Source: an uncultured Pelagibacteraceae bacterium (lineage in GTDB: Bacteria; Pseudomonadota; Alphaproteobacteria; Pelagibacterales; Pelagibacteraceae). Taken from it: a stretch of 64,000 bases of DNA. The notes below the pieces were generated by a model. It saw only the letters and a program-made list of their open reading frames with translations. It was not told the DNA's origin and searched no databases. The translations under genes were made by a program, and so were the position numbers. This document shows, one piece after another, positions 1-8,134 of the stretch (its first letter is position 1; each line of letters starts with the position of its first letter). The stretch spans positions 1 to 64,000 of the forward strand of contig CACLAC010000001.1 of the NCBI GenBank assembly GCA_902604785.1, read 5' to 3'.

Positions 1-2
1 TT

Positions 3-761
3 AAGTTTATTAAGTCCACAGCAAAAAATGACATAGCAGGCTTTTTTGAAATTGAAAATAACGTACTTAAATTATGTAATTTAAAAACTAATATATGTAC
101 TGATCATAAGCTTAATAAAGAAGATGTCCAAAAATTAATATCTCAAAATTTAAAAATTAATAATACTGAAATTAGCTTACAAGGCACTGACTTTCTATAC
201 TACAATAAGTATTTAAAAAATAAAACTGATAAACCTTTCGCCAATTTTAAAAAAATTGATTTTGAAAATTCAAAAATATTTTACAATGATGGAATAACGC
301 TAATAAAAAATGATGCTGAGAAAAAACTAGAATTTATGCAAAAAAATAGTGAAGGTAGAGTGCTAATATTTGGTGGATCAATTCAAGATTGGAATATCCA
401 TTTTTTTGGCTTGAAAAAAAACTATCTCACCTCACCTTTATATATTGATAACAATATTTTACTTACAGGATGTCTAACATTTTATGCAGCTAAATTTAAA
501 GATGCTAGCATTAATGTAGACCATGCAAGATGTGAAGATGGGATTAACATAATAAATAGCACAGGTAATATAAAAAAAATATCTTCATCTAATAGTGTTA
601 GCGATGGTATTGATATAGACTTTTCTGAAATTGATGTTGAGCAAATAAAAATAATAGATTCAGGTAATGATTGTATAGATTTTTCCGCAGGTAGTTATTC
701 GATACAAAATATTTACGTTGAAAATTGCAGTGATAAAGGAGTTTCAGTTGGAGAAAAATAG
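3..761 (+). pseudogene. Right-handed beta-helix protein, 5' cut by window, 3' truncated
   Basis: The frame is open from the first bases of the window, so the gene starts upstream; the ATG at 336 is internal. The C-terminal part shows short repeated units rich in Ile, Asn, Asp and Gly (for example DGINIINS, DGIDIDFS, NDCIDFSAG), the rung pattern of parallel beta-helix (pectate-lyase-fold) surface proteins. The protein stops abruptly in the middle of a rung, after GVSVGEK. The sequence that follows belongs to a different gene family (758-814), so the end looks like a recombination truncation and not a natural C-terminus. Function is unknown; the fold and the neighbouring nucleotide-sugar genes suggest a cell-surface or polysaccharide-related role, which is inference. 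Confidence 0.6.
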
Positions 762-814
762 AAAAAGGTTTAAAAAAATTTACTGAATGGTATTTAAATT
801 ATTATGGAAAATAA
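758..814 (+). pseudogene. Fossil C-terminal tail of a nucleotide-sugar epimerase
   Basis: In a frame different from the beta-helix gene, the bases from 758 read IEKGLKKFTEWYLNYYGK and then TAA at 812-814. Glu-x-Gly-hydrophobic-x-x-Phe-x-x-Trp-Tyr-x-x-Tyr-Tyr is the usual very last segment of UDP-glucuronate 4-epimerase-type short-chain epimerases. Nothing of the epimerase body is present upstream: the frame meets a stop at 734-736. The ATG of the NeuB-like gene (804) lies inside this tail, giving an 11-bp overlap, which suggests the tail and the NeuB-like gene arrived together as neighbours from one operon. Identification rests on about 18 residues. Confidence 0.55.
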
Positions 815-1619
815 AGTATTTATTATTGCGGAAATTGGATGGAATCACATGGGAGATATGCGCTTAGCGGAAAAGATGATTAGTTCAGCTAAAAAAGCAG
901 GTGCAGATTTTTGTAAATTTCAAACTTGGAAAGTAAAAAAATTGGTAAAAGGATCATGGGACACAGATGGAAGAAAACAAATTTATAATAAAGCTGAATT
1001 AACTGATGAAAAACATTATATGCTTAAAAAAATTTGCAAAAAATATAATATAGGTTTTTTTACTTCAGTATTTAATGTGGATGATCTACCTTTATTAAAA
1101 AAAATTAATAAAAAAATTATTAAAATTCCAAGTCATGAAATTTACAACATTCAATTGATTTCTAAATGTTTAAAAAACTTTAAAAAGGTTTTAATATCAG
1201 TTGGTGCCTCAAAGTGGCAAGAAATAAAAAAAATTTCTAAATTAAGAAATTTTAAAGAAAAGGCTATTTTAATGCATTGTGTTTCCAGTTATCCGTGTGA
1301 ACCAGATAATTTAAATTTTAAAAAATTTGAAAATATTAAAAAACTAAGTCCAATATATGGATATAGCGGACATTATAATGGTATAGACGATGCAATTGTG
1401 GCAATAAGCAATGGTGCAAAATATATTGAGAAACATTTCACAGTTAGTAAAAAACTTCCAGGGAGAGATAATAAGTTTGCTATATTACCTGAGGATATGA
1501 TGAAAATTTCAAAATTCAGAGATTTTTATAATACGAGTTATAAATTCAAAGGACTAAATGTTCAAAAGTGTGAAATGGATATATATAAAAACTATAGAGG
1601 TAGATGGAGTGGAAAATAA
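804..1619 (+). CDS. NeuB-family sialic/pseudaminic-type acid synthase, short form without SAF domain
   Basis: A TIM-barrel enzyme of the N-acetylneuraminate synthase family, which condenses phosphoenolpyruvate with an N-acetyl sugar to make nonulosonic acids for surface glycans. Visible family signatures are FIIAEIGWNHMGD at the N-terminus, GADFCKFQTWK, the FKIPS-like segment IKIPSHEIYN, MHCVSSYPCEPDNLN, YGYSGHYNGIDDAI and the barrel end AKYIEKHFTVSKKLPGRDNKF. At 271 residues it ends after the barrel and lacks the roughly 60-residue C-terminal antifreeze-like (SAF) domain of classical NeuB. Such short forms exist among neuB-like proteins, so it may be natural, but eroded sequence on both sides makes a shortened product possible. 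The substrate cannot be told from sequence. Confidence 0.75.
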   Translation: MENKVFIIAEIGWNHMGDMRLAEKMISSAKKAGADFCKFQTWKVKKLVKGSWDTDGRKQIYNKAELTDEKHYMLKKICKKYNIGFFTSVFNVDDLPLLKKINKKIIKIPSHEIYNIQLISKCLKNFKKVLISVGASKWQEIKKISKLRNFKEKAILMHCVSSYPCEPDNLNFKKFENIKKLSPIYGYSGHYNGIDDAIVAISNGAKYIEKHFTVSKKLPGRDNKFAILPEDMMKISKFRDFYNTSYKFKGLNVQKCEMDIYKNYRGRWSGK

Positions 1620-1664
1620 AAAAAAAATGAATTACTTATTCTACCCAAGTATAGAGGTGGATGA

Positions 1665-1745
1665 TCAATATTAGTTACACCTCAAGCATTTCATTATTAT
1701 AAAGAATTTATTCAAAAGTTAAGTAAAATAAGAAAAAACAATTAG
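1665..1745 (+). pseudogene. Eroded ORF remnant downstream of NeuB-like gene
   Basis: The 126-bp gap between the NeuB-like gene and the EVE gene holds a frame that looks coding but has no usable start and carries an internal TGA at 1662-1664. Before the stop it reads ELLILPKYRGG; after it, SILVTPQAFHYYKEFIQ followed by a basic tail, ending with TAG at 1743-1745, immediately before the next ATG. The composition is protein-like and unlike random AT-rich spacer. I do not recognise the family. It is most simply the decayed 3' end of another gene of the surface-glycan cluster. Confidence 0.35.
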
Positions 1746-2162
1746 ATGAAGCATTGGTTATTAAAATCAGAACCTAATGTTTGGTCAATAGACCAACAAA
1801 TTAAATCTGGATCAAAAGGTGCCGATTGGGATGGGGTAAGAAACTATCAGGCTGCAAAAAATTTAAGAAATATGAAAAAAGGAGACTTGTGTTTTTTTTA
1901 TCATTCTAACATCGGTAAAGAGATTGTTGGTATTGTGGAAGTAATAAAAACATCATTTATTGATCCAACTGACAAATCTAAAAAATTTGTCGCTGTAAAG
2001 GTTAGATTCAAAAATAAATTAAAATCGCCTGTAACCCTTGAAAACATTAAAAAAAACAAGGATCTAAAAGATTTAGCTTTGATTAAACAAAGCAGACTTT
2101 CAGTTATGCCTATAGATACTAAAAGCTGGAAAATTATTTTGAAGATGGGTAGTATTATATAA
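1746..2162 (+). CDS. EVE domain-containing protein (thymocyte nuclear protein 1-like)
   Basis: A 138-residue single-domain EVE protein. The family fold resembles PUA/YTH domains and is thought to bind modified nucleobases in DNA or RNA; the bacterial role is not established. Visible signatures are [15 protein letters not shown] at the N-terminus, [27 protein letters not shown] and the central [16 protein letters not shown], followed by a segment on valine and lysine-rich strands and LSVMPI near the end. The length is normal for the family. The stop is 8 bp before the acetyl-CoA synthetase start, so the two are probably cotranscribed; the functional link is unclear. Confidence 0.88.
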   Translation: MKHWLLKSEPNVWSIDQQIKSGSKGADWDGVRNYQAAKNLRNMKKGDLCFFYHSNIGKEIVGIVEVIKTSFIDPTDKSKKFVAVKVRFKNKLKSPVTLENIKKNKDLKDLALIKQSRLSVMPIDTKSWKIILKMGSII

Positions 2163-2170
2163 AAAAACCT

Positions 2171-4198
2171 ATGCCAAAAAAAAAGAAAAAAACAAAAAAG
2201 AAAAAAAATATAATAAAAAAAAGAAAAAAAACTTCCAGAAAAAAATCTGAAAAAAAAATTGAAAAGGAAATAATTTATAAAACTAAGAAGGAGTGGATTA
2301 ATAAAGCAATAGTAAACAAATCACAATACGAAAAAAAATATAAAGTTTCAATTTCAGATAATGATAATTTTTGGAAAAAAGAAGGTAAGAGAATTAATTG
2401 GATTAAACCTTATACAAAAATTAAAGATATAAAATATAGTAGTTCGGATGTTAGAATAAAATGGTTTTATGATGGAACATTAAATGCTTCTGCTAATTGT
2501 ATAGATAGACATTTAAAAAAGAACAAGGATAAAACTGCAATAATATGGGTTGGTGATGATCCAAAAGTTCAAAAAAAAATTACTTATAAGGAACTACACA
2601 AAGAGGTATCGAAGGTAGCAAATGGATTAAAAAAAATTGGTGTTGAAAAAGGTGATAGAGTTACAATTTATTTAACAATGATACCTGAGTTGGCTTATAC
2701 AATGCTTGCTTGTGCAAGAATTGGTGCAGTTCATTCAATTATATTTGGAGGATTTTCACCAGATAGTATTTCTGGAAGAATTAACGATTGTAAATCTGAT
2801 TATGTAATTACTGCTGATGAAGGTGTAAGAGGAGGAAAAACAGTACATCTTAAATCAATAATGGATGAAGCTTTGGTTGAATGTCCAAATGTAAAAAAAT
2901 GTGTTGTAATTAAAAGAACTGGAAACAGAATTAATTGGGATGCTAGAAGAGATGTTTGGTATGATGAAATGACAAATAATGTTTCTTCTAAATGTGATCC
3001 CGAAGAAATGAATGCTGAAGATCCATTGTTTATTCTTTACACGTCTGGATCAACGGGAAAACCAAAAGGTGTTTTGCATACTACGGGTGGCTATATGGTT
3101 TATGCTTCGATGACTCATCAATATGTATTTAATTATAAACCTAAAGATATTTATTGGTGTACAGCTGATATAGGTTGGGTAACTGGTCATAGTTATATAA
3201 TTTATGGTCCATTATCTAATGGAGCAACAACTGTAATGTTTGAAGGAATTCCAACATATCCCGATAATTCTAGGTGGTGGCAAATAGTTGATAAATATAA
3301 AGTAAATATTTTTTATACAGCTCCAACAGCAATAAGGGCTCTTATGAGAGAAGGTGACAAGCCAGTAAAAAAAACATCAAGGAAAACCCTTAAATTATTA
3401 GGAACTGTTGGAGAGCCAATTAATCCTGGGGCTTGGGAATGGTATTATAAAATAGTTGGAGACTCCAGATGTCCAATAGTTGATACCTGGTGGCAAACTG
3501 AAACGGGAGGAATTTTAATAAGTCCTCAAACAGGTGCAATAAATTTAAAACCAGGATCTGCTACAAAACCATTTTACGGAATTAAACCAGTCATAGTTGA
3601 TAAAACAGGAAAAGTTTTAAAAGGAGAAGCACAAGGTAGACTTTGTATAGCTCAGTCATGGCCTGGACAGATGAGGACAGTTTATGGAGATCATAAAAGA
3701 TTTATAGATACATATTTTTCACAATTTGATGGAAAATATTTTACTGGAGATGGTTGTAGAAGAGATAAGGACGGATACTATTGGATTACAGGCAGAGTTG
3801 ATGATGTAATAATTGTATCTGGTCACAATTTAGGAACTGCAGAAATAGAAAGCGCATTTGTAGCTCATCCAAAAGTTGCGGAAGCTGCTGTAGTTGGTTT
3901 CCCTCATGATATTAAGGGAAATGCATTGTATTGTTATGTTACTCTGAATGTTGGAGAAAAGGGAGATGGAAGTCTCGAAAGAGAATTAAAAAATCATATT
4001 GCTAAATCACTTGGGCCCATATACAGACCTGAAACAATCCAGTTTTCACCAGGTTTGCCAAAAACACGTTCGGGAAAAATTATGAGAAGAATTTTGAGAA
4101 AGATTGCAGCAAATGAACATGATCAGCTTGGTGACACAACCACTTTAGCAGACCCAGGAGTTGTGAAAAGCTTAGTTGATAACAGAAAAAATATTTAA
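2171..4198 (+). CDS. acsA: Acetyl-CoA synthetase with lysine-rich N-terminal extension
   Basis: Activates acetate to acetyl-AMP and then acetyl-CoA. Nearly the full length matches the bacterial Acs family: NFW-type start of the fold, [19 protein letters not shown] (ATP-binding loop, residues 290-300), [33 protein letters not shown] and the C-terminal TRSGKIMRR with the catalytic, acetylation-controlled lysine at 636. In the hinge-following motif the usual SGHRLGT reads SGHNLGT. The first 40 residues are a polybasic tail with about 21 Lys, absent from the E. coli enzyme, and no alternative in-frame start exists before the conserved region. The downstream symporter on the same strand suggests an acetate uptake and use module. 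The stop overlaps the convergent gene by 4 bp. Confidence 0.95.
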   Translation: MPKKKKKTKKKKNIIKKRKKTSRKKSEKKIEKEIIYKTKKEWINKAIVNKSQYEKKYKVSISDNDNFWKKEGKRINWIKPYTKIKDIKYSSSDVRIKWFYDGTLNASANCIDRHLKKNKDKTAIIWVGDDPKVQKKITYKELHKEVSKVANGLKKIGVEKGDRVTIYLTMIPELAYTMLACARIGAVHSIIFGGFSPDSISGRINDCKSDYVITADEGVRGGKTVHLKSIMDEALVECPNVKKCVVIKRTGNRINWDARRDVWYDEMTNNVSSKCDPEEMNAEDPLFILYTSGSTGKPKGVLHTTGGYMVYASMTHQYVFNYKPKDIYWCTADIGWVTGHSYIIYGPLSNGATTVMFEGIPTYPDNSRWWQIVDKYKVNIFYTAPTAIRALMREGDKPVKKTSRKTLKLLGTVGEPINPGAWEWYYKIVGDSRCPIVDTWWQTETGGILISPQTGAINLKPGSATKPFYGIKPVIVDKTGKVLKGEAQGRLCIAQSWPGQMRTVYGDHKRFIDTYFSQFDGKYFTGDGCRRDKDGYYWITGRVDDVIIVSGHNLGTAEIESAFVAHPKVAEAAVVGFPHDIKGNALYCYVTLNVGEKGDGSLERELKNHIAKSLGPIYRPETIQFSPGLPKTRSGKIMRRILRKIAANEHDQLGDTTTLADPGVVKSLVDNRKNI

Positions 4199-4821
4199 AT
4201 ATTTATAATATCTATAAATTCTTTTTTAATATTATCCCATTTTAATATCATTGAATTTAAAACAATTTTTTTATCTAAGGTTTTTAATTCTTCTGCTATA
4301 GGAGACCAATTATATAAGGCCAATGCACTAGAGTTAAATGGTAATGATTTATAATAATCTGTCCAATTTATGTTTTCAAATCTTTTTAAAAATTCTTTCT
4401 TTGCATTTTCAAAAATTTCTTTTGGAATTTCATTCTTTATCTCTTCTTCTAAAATTTCAAAATAAATATCTTTTGATTTTTCAGTATCATGTAAATTTCT
4501 TTCATTTTTTAAATAAGATATTGTATAAAATGTAAGATCTTGAAGAGCTACAGCATAAATGTTCCACTTGGCTTTGTTAATTGATCCCAAAAATGTTTCA
4601 TCCTCAAACATAAGAACATATTTTGCTCCCATTCTTGTTTTTAAATATCCATAAAGAGTTACTTGGGTTACCCAAGCAGATTTTTTTTTTATAAATTCTT
4701 TTAAATCAGAATAATTTTCTATTTTTTTTGTTTTTTTAAAATATTTTAAAAAAGGTGAAAAATATTCTTTAAAATATTCTAATTTTAAATCTTTTAATTT
4801 TAACTTATATTTAATCCCCAT
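4195..4821 (-). CDS. Conserved hypothetical protein
   Basis: A 208-residue soluble protein that I cannot assign to a named family with confidence. It is lysine-rich at the N-terminus, with a patterned central region ([47 protein letters not shown]) that looks like amphipathic helices, and a C-terminal half with [36 protein letters not shown]. No signal peptide or membrane segment is evident. It sits convergently between acsA and divergently from the symporter genes, so it could be functionally tied to either; I do not propose a function. The start ATG at 4821 follows a plausible spacer and no longer in-frame start is seen. Confidence 0.75.
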   Translation of the reverse strand: MGIKYKLKLKDLKLEYFKEYFSPFLKYFKKTKKIENYSDLKEFIKKKSAWVTQVTLYGYLKTRMGAKYVLMFEDETFLGSINKAKWNIYAVALQDLTFYTISYLKNERNLHDTEKSKDIYFEILEEEIKNEIPKEIFENAKKEFLKRFENINWTDYYKSLPFNSSALALYNWSPIAEELKTLDKKIVLNSMILKWDNIKKEFIDIINI

Positions 4822-4930
4822 TTTTTATCAATTATACAACTTTAGCTCTATTTTTTTACAAATTTTAACTCTTCCATTATCATTTCAAATGAGTATGGTT
4901 TGTTTTTTTAACCTATAGGGAGGCATAAAA

Positions 4931-5191
4931 ATGTCAAACAAAGAAAAGCACTGGGAAAAAACTAAAGGATTAATGTTTCTTACATTAATTATTTGGTTTG
5001 TTTTCGGTTATCTTATCTTCATGTTTGGTTCTAGTTTAAATACTTCTAGTTTTCTTGGTTATCCATTAGCGTATTACATGTGTGCACAAGGATCTATTAT
5101 TGCATTCGTCGTATTAATATTTTGGTTTGCAAATAAACAAGAAAAAATTGACGAAGAATTTGGCTTCACCGAACGAGGGGAGGACGAATAA
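4931..5191 (+). CDS. Sodium/substrate symporter small subunit (DUF4212)
   Basis: An 86-residue membrane protein with two hydrophobic segments (about residues 13-33 and 46-67) and charged ends, the size and layout of the DUF4212 small subunit that accompanies VC_2705-type sodium/solute symporters. KEKHWEKTKGLMFLTLIIWFV at the N-terminus and the short acidic C-terminus fit the family. A strong ribosome-binding site, GGGAGG, lies at 4918-4923, 7 bp before the ATG. Its stop codon overlaps the start of the large subunit (TAATG), so the two are translationally coupled. Confidence 0.9.
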   Translation: MSNKEKHWEKTKGLMFLTLIIWFVFGYLIFMFGSSLNTSSFLGYPLAYYMCAQGSIIAFVVLIFWFANKQEKIDEEFGFTERGEDE

Positions 5192-7029
5192 TGTTTAAAG
5201 GAGACTTTGTAAAAAACTTACCTAAAATCTATGGGACATATACTGGTGGTTTCTTAATATTTATCATTTTGATGGCTATTGCTGAATCAGCAGGAATGAC
5301 TGCAAAGACAATAGGTATATTGTTTGTGGCTTTTACAGTTTGTATATATGCATTTATTGGATATTTATCTAGAACTGTACAGGTCGACGCTTACTATGTT
5401 GCTGGACGTCAAGTTCCAACGGTCTTTAACGGAATGGCTACTGCAGCTGACTGGATGTCAGGTGCGTCTTTCGTTGCAATGGCGGGTGGAATTTACTTTG
5501 GTGGTTATACTTACATGGCATTCTTGGTTGGTTGGACCGGTGGTTATGTTTTAGTGTCATCGCTATTAGCACCATATTTAAGAAAGTTTGGTTGTTATAC
5601 TGTGCCAGATTTCATTGGAACTAGATACGGAGGAAATCTTGCAAGATTTTGTGCTGTTGTAGTTCTTACTTTGGCATCTTTCACATACGTAACAGCTCAA
5701 ATTAACGCAACAGGAACTATTGCTGCTAGAGCACTTGGTATTCCATTTGAGTTAGGAGTCTGGGTTGGATTAATAAGTATATTGCTTTGTTCAATGTTAG
5801 GTGGAATGAGAGCGGTTACCTGGACACAGGTTGCTCAGTACATTGTATTGATTATCGCATACTTAATTCCAATTTTCTGGATTAGTAACAAAGGTGGCTT
5901 TGGATTATTCCCACATTTAATGTTGGGAGAAGAAGTTGCAAGACTAGGTGAACTTGAAGCTCAATTTGGTTTAGTTAAAAACTCTGCTGCAGATATAAAA
6001 GCCGCAGGTGTTCCAGGTGGACTAAAATCTATTGCAGTAGCACACTCTGCTGTGCCTGAAGGTGGAATGGCTGCTTGGAAATTTATTTCATTAGCTTTGT
6101 GTATGATGGTAGGAACTGCTTCTTTACCTCACATTCTAATGAGATATTTCACTACACCTAGTGTAAAAGCTGCAAGAAAATCAGTGGCATGGTCATTGTT
6201 CTTTATTGCAATACTTTATACTTCTGCACCAATGTTAGCTACATTATCTAAGCTATCACTAATAGACCCTAATTTGCCAACCGGTATTATTGGAAAAGAT
6301 ATATCGGCTATTATGGCTATTGATTGGGTTCAAGCGTGGACTGCTCAGAAGCAAGCTTTCATTGCAGACTTTAACGGAGACGGAGTTCTTCAGTTAAACG
6401 AATGGTTTATGAGAGGTGATGTGGTTGTTCTTTCAACTCCTGAAGTTGCTGGATTACCATATGTTATTTCTGGACTAGTTGCTGCTGGAGGTATGGCTGC
6501 TGCCATGTCAACTGCGGACGGTTTAATTCTTGCGATCGCAAATGCTTTATCACATGATATTTACTATAAGATCATTGATCCAAAAGCAGACGTGAGAAAA
6601 AGATTGTTAGTTGCACGTGTGCTACTTGTAGTAATCGGAGCATTTGGAGCTTACATTGCATCTATGAGGATAACTAGTATCCTTGGTGCAGTTGCCTGGG
6701 CTTTTGATTTTGCTATGTCTGGATTATTCTTCCCACTTATACTTGGAGTATGGTGGAAGAGAGCTACAAGACAAGGAGCAATTGCAGGTATGATTGCAGG
6801 TCTAGCATCTGGAACGGCTTATCTAATCTATGTATATCCTAAATTTATGGGTAATCCTGCATGGTTAGGTATTGACCACTTACGTTTCGGTATCATTGGA
6901 GCCAGTGTATGTTTGGTTGTTATGGTTGTTGTTAGTTTAATGACACCTGAGCCTGACAAAGCTACTCAGAAAATGGTAGATGAAGTTCGTGTTCCAGCTG
7001 GAAGAACTATTCTTGGCAAACAACACTAA
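5191..7029 (+). CDS. Sodium:solute symporter large subunit, acetate-permease type
   Basis: A 612-residue polytopic inner-membrane transporter of the SSS family (VC_2705 / ActP-like), with about 13 hydrophobic segments. Family marks include YYVAGRQVPTVFNGMATAADWMSGASF, GGYVLVSSLLAPYLRKFG, PDFIGTRYGG, SLPHILMRYFTTPS and AAAMSTADGLILAIANALSHD. In the loop between two membrane segments, residues 393-404 (DFNGDGVLQLNE) form a complete 12-residue EF-hand-like calcium loop. The substrate is probably acetate or another short carboxylate, based on the family and the acsA neighbour; this is inference. The gene is followed directly by a strong hairpin terminator. Confidence 0.92.
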   Translation: MFKGDFVKNLPKIYGTYTGGFLIFIILMAIAESAGMTAKTIGILFVAFTVCIYAFIGYLSRTVQVDAYYVAGRQVPTVFNGMATAADWMSGASFVAMAGGIYFGGYTYMAFLVGWTGGYVLVSSLLAPYLRKFGCYTVPDFIGTRYGGNLARFCAVVVLTLASFTYVTAQINATGTIAARALGIPFELGVWVGLISILLCSMLGGMRAVTWTQVAQYIVLIIAYLIPIFWISNKGGFGLFPHLMLGEEVARLGELEAQFGLVKNSAADIKAAGVPGGLKSIAVAHSAVPEGGMAAWKFISLALCMMVGTASLPHILMRYFTTPSVKAARKSVAWSLFFIAILYTSAPMLATLSKLSLIDPNLPTGIIGKDISAIMAIDWVQAWTAQKQAFIADFNGDGVLQLNEWFMRGDVVVLSTPEVAGLPYVISGLVAAGGMAAAMSTADGLILAIANALSHDIYYKIIDPKADVRKRLLVARVLLVVIGAFGAYIASMRITSILGAVAWAFDFAMSGLFFPLILGVWWKRATRQGAIAGMIAGLASGTAYLIYVYPKFMGNPAWLGIDHLRFGIIGASVCLVVMVVVSLMTPEPDKATQKMVDEVRVPAGRTILGKQH

Positions 7030-7038
7030 ATAATTTAT

Positions 7039-7067
7039 AAAGAGGGCGATATTTTTTCGCCCTCTTT
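7039..7067 (+). terminator. Rho-independent-type hairpin after the symporter
   Basis: A perfect 11-bp inverted repeat, AAAGAGGGCGA (7039-7049) and TCGCCCTCTTT (7057-7067), with a 7-base loop. The GC-rich core stands out strongly in this AT-rich DNA. The stem begins 10 bases after the symporter stop codon. The T-run is within the stem end and short, so it may act partly as an mRNA 3'-end stabiliser. Confidence 0.88.
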
Positions 7068-7090
7068 AAAAACTTTCTATAATAATAATT

Positions 7091-7429
7091 ATGTCATTAT
7101 ATATTTTGGTAATTGATTACATTTTGGGTGTAGTTATGTGGACTCTAATTGGAAGATCAGCAATGAATATTTTTCAAAGGGAAGATTCTGAATTTTTTTT
7201 TATGAAGGTTTTTGTAAAATTTACTAATCCACTTATTGGATTATTTAAATTTATAACCCCAAGTTTCATTATTAGACCATTAGTACCATTGTATGTTGCA
7301 TGGTTTTTTTATATGTTTAGGTTCTACTTAATGCCTTATCTTTTGGGTTATTCAGTTATGGGAATGCTTTCGTTTCCATTAGAAAGCGAAATAGCTAGCG
7401 AAATTTACAGGTTATTTGGTAAAAATTAA
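7091..7429 (+). CDS. Small membrane protein, YggT-like
   Basis: A 112-residue protein with two or three hydrophobic segments (about 1-20, 55-90). The central stretch NPLIGLFKFITPSFIIRPLVPLYVAWFFYMFRFYL has the layout of YggT proteins (N-P-hydrophobic turn, then T-P and a P-L-V/hydrophobic helix), and WTLIGRSAMNIF matches the first YggT helix. The resemblance is by eye only and could be a different small membrane family. It lies alone between the terminator of the symporter operon and rpe, 44 bp upstream of rpe, with which it could be transcribed. Function unknown. Confidence 0.7.
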   Translation: MSLYILVIDYILGVVMWTLIGRSAMNIFQREDSEFFFMKVFVKFTNPLIGLFKFITPSFIIRPLVPLYVAWFFYMFRFYLMPYLLGYSVMGMLSFPLESEIASEIYRLFGKN

Positions 7430-7473
7430 TTCAAAAAAAAAACAAAAATTGATACTACTAATTTTAACAATCA

Positions 7474-8133
7474 ATGAAAAAAATAAAAATTTCGCCTTCT
7501 ATACTTTCTGCTGATTTCAGTCAGCTTGGAAAAGAAATAAATAATTTAGAAAAAGGTGGGGCCGATCTAATTCATGTTGATGTAATGGACGGACATTTTG
7601 TTCCTAATTTAACAATAGGACCACCGGTTATAAAGGCTTTGAGAAAATATACTAAATTACCATTTGATGTACACTTAATGATTAAACCAGTTCATAAATA
7701 TATTAAGGATTTTGCAAATGCTGGATCAGATATAATTACAATTCATCCTGAGGCAACAAATAATTTAAAAGAATCTATTTTTCATATAAAAGAACTAAAT
7801 AAAAAAGTTGGAGTATCGTTAAATCCAGATACGAAAATAAATGTAATTGAATCTCATTTAAGTAATATTGATTTAGTTTTAGTAATGAGTGTTTTTCCAG
7901 GGTTTGGGGGTCAAAAATTTATACCCGAAACTATAAATAAAATTAAAGATTTAAAAGAAATTAAAGATAGAAATAATTTTAGTTTTGATATTGAGGTTGA
8001 TGGGGGTATTAATTTTTCTAATTCAAAAGATGTAATAAGTGCTGGTGCCAATATTTTGGTTTCTGGAACAACAATCTTTAAAGAAAATAACGGGGATATA
8101 CAAAAAAATATTGAAGCACTAAAATCAGTGTAA
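7474..8133 (+). CDS. rpe: Ribulose-phosphate 3-epimerase
   Basis: Interconverts ribulose 5-phosphate and xylulose 5-phosphate in the pentose phosphate pathway. The 219-residue TIM barrel shows all expected motifs: ISPSILSADFSQLG at the start, HVDVMDGHFVPNLTIGPP with the metal-binding His/Asp, PFDVHLMIKP, MSVFPGFGGQKF and the second catalytic Asp in EVDGGIN, then the phosphate-binding SGTTIF. Full family length. The heparinase-family gene starts 1 bp after its stop, an arrangement (rpe, heparinase-like, purH) recalled as common in alphaproteobacteria. Confidence 0.97.
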   Translation: MKKIKISPSILSADFSQLGKEINNLEKGGADLIHVDVMDGHFVPNLTIGPPVIKALRKYTKLPFDVHLMIKPVHKYIKDFANAGSDIITIHPEATNNLKESIFHIKELNKKVGVSLNPDTKINVIESHLSNIDLVLVMSVFPGFGGQKFIPETINKIKDLKEIKDRNNFSFDIEVDGGINFSNSKDVISAGANILVSGTTIFKENNGDIQKNIEALKSV

Positions 8134-8134
8134 T

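Noticed and set aside
2171..2290. Acetyl-CoA synthetase tail as a separate small gene
   Set aside because: The lysine-rich segment is in frame with, and uninterrupted into, the conserved enzyme.
4338..4535. 65-residue hydrophobic plus-strand ORF
   Set aside because: Lies entirely antisense to the 208-aa minus-strand gene; its Phe/Leu-rich content is the expected shadow of lysine- and glutamate-rich coding on the other strand.
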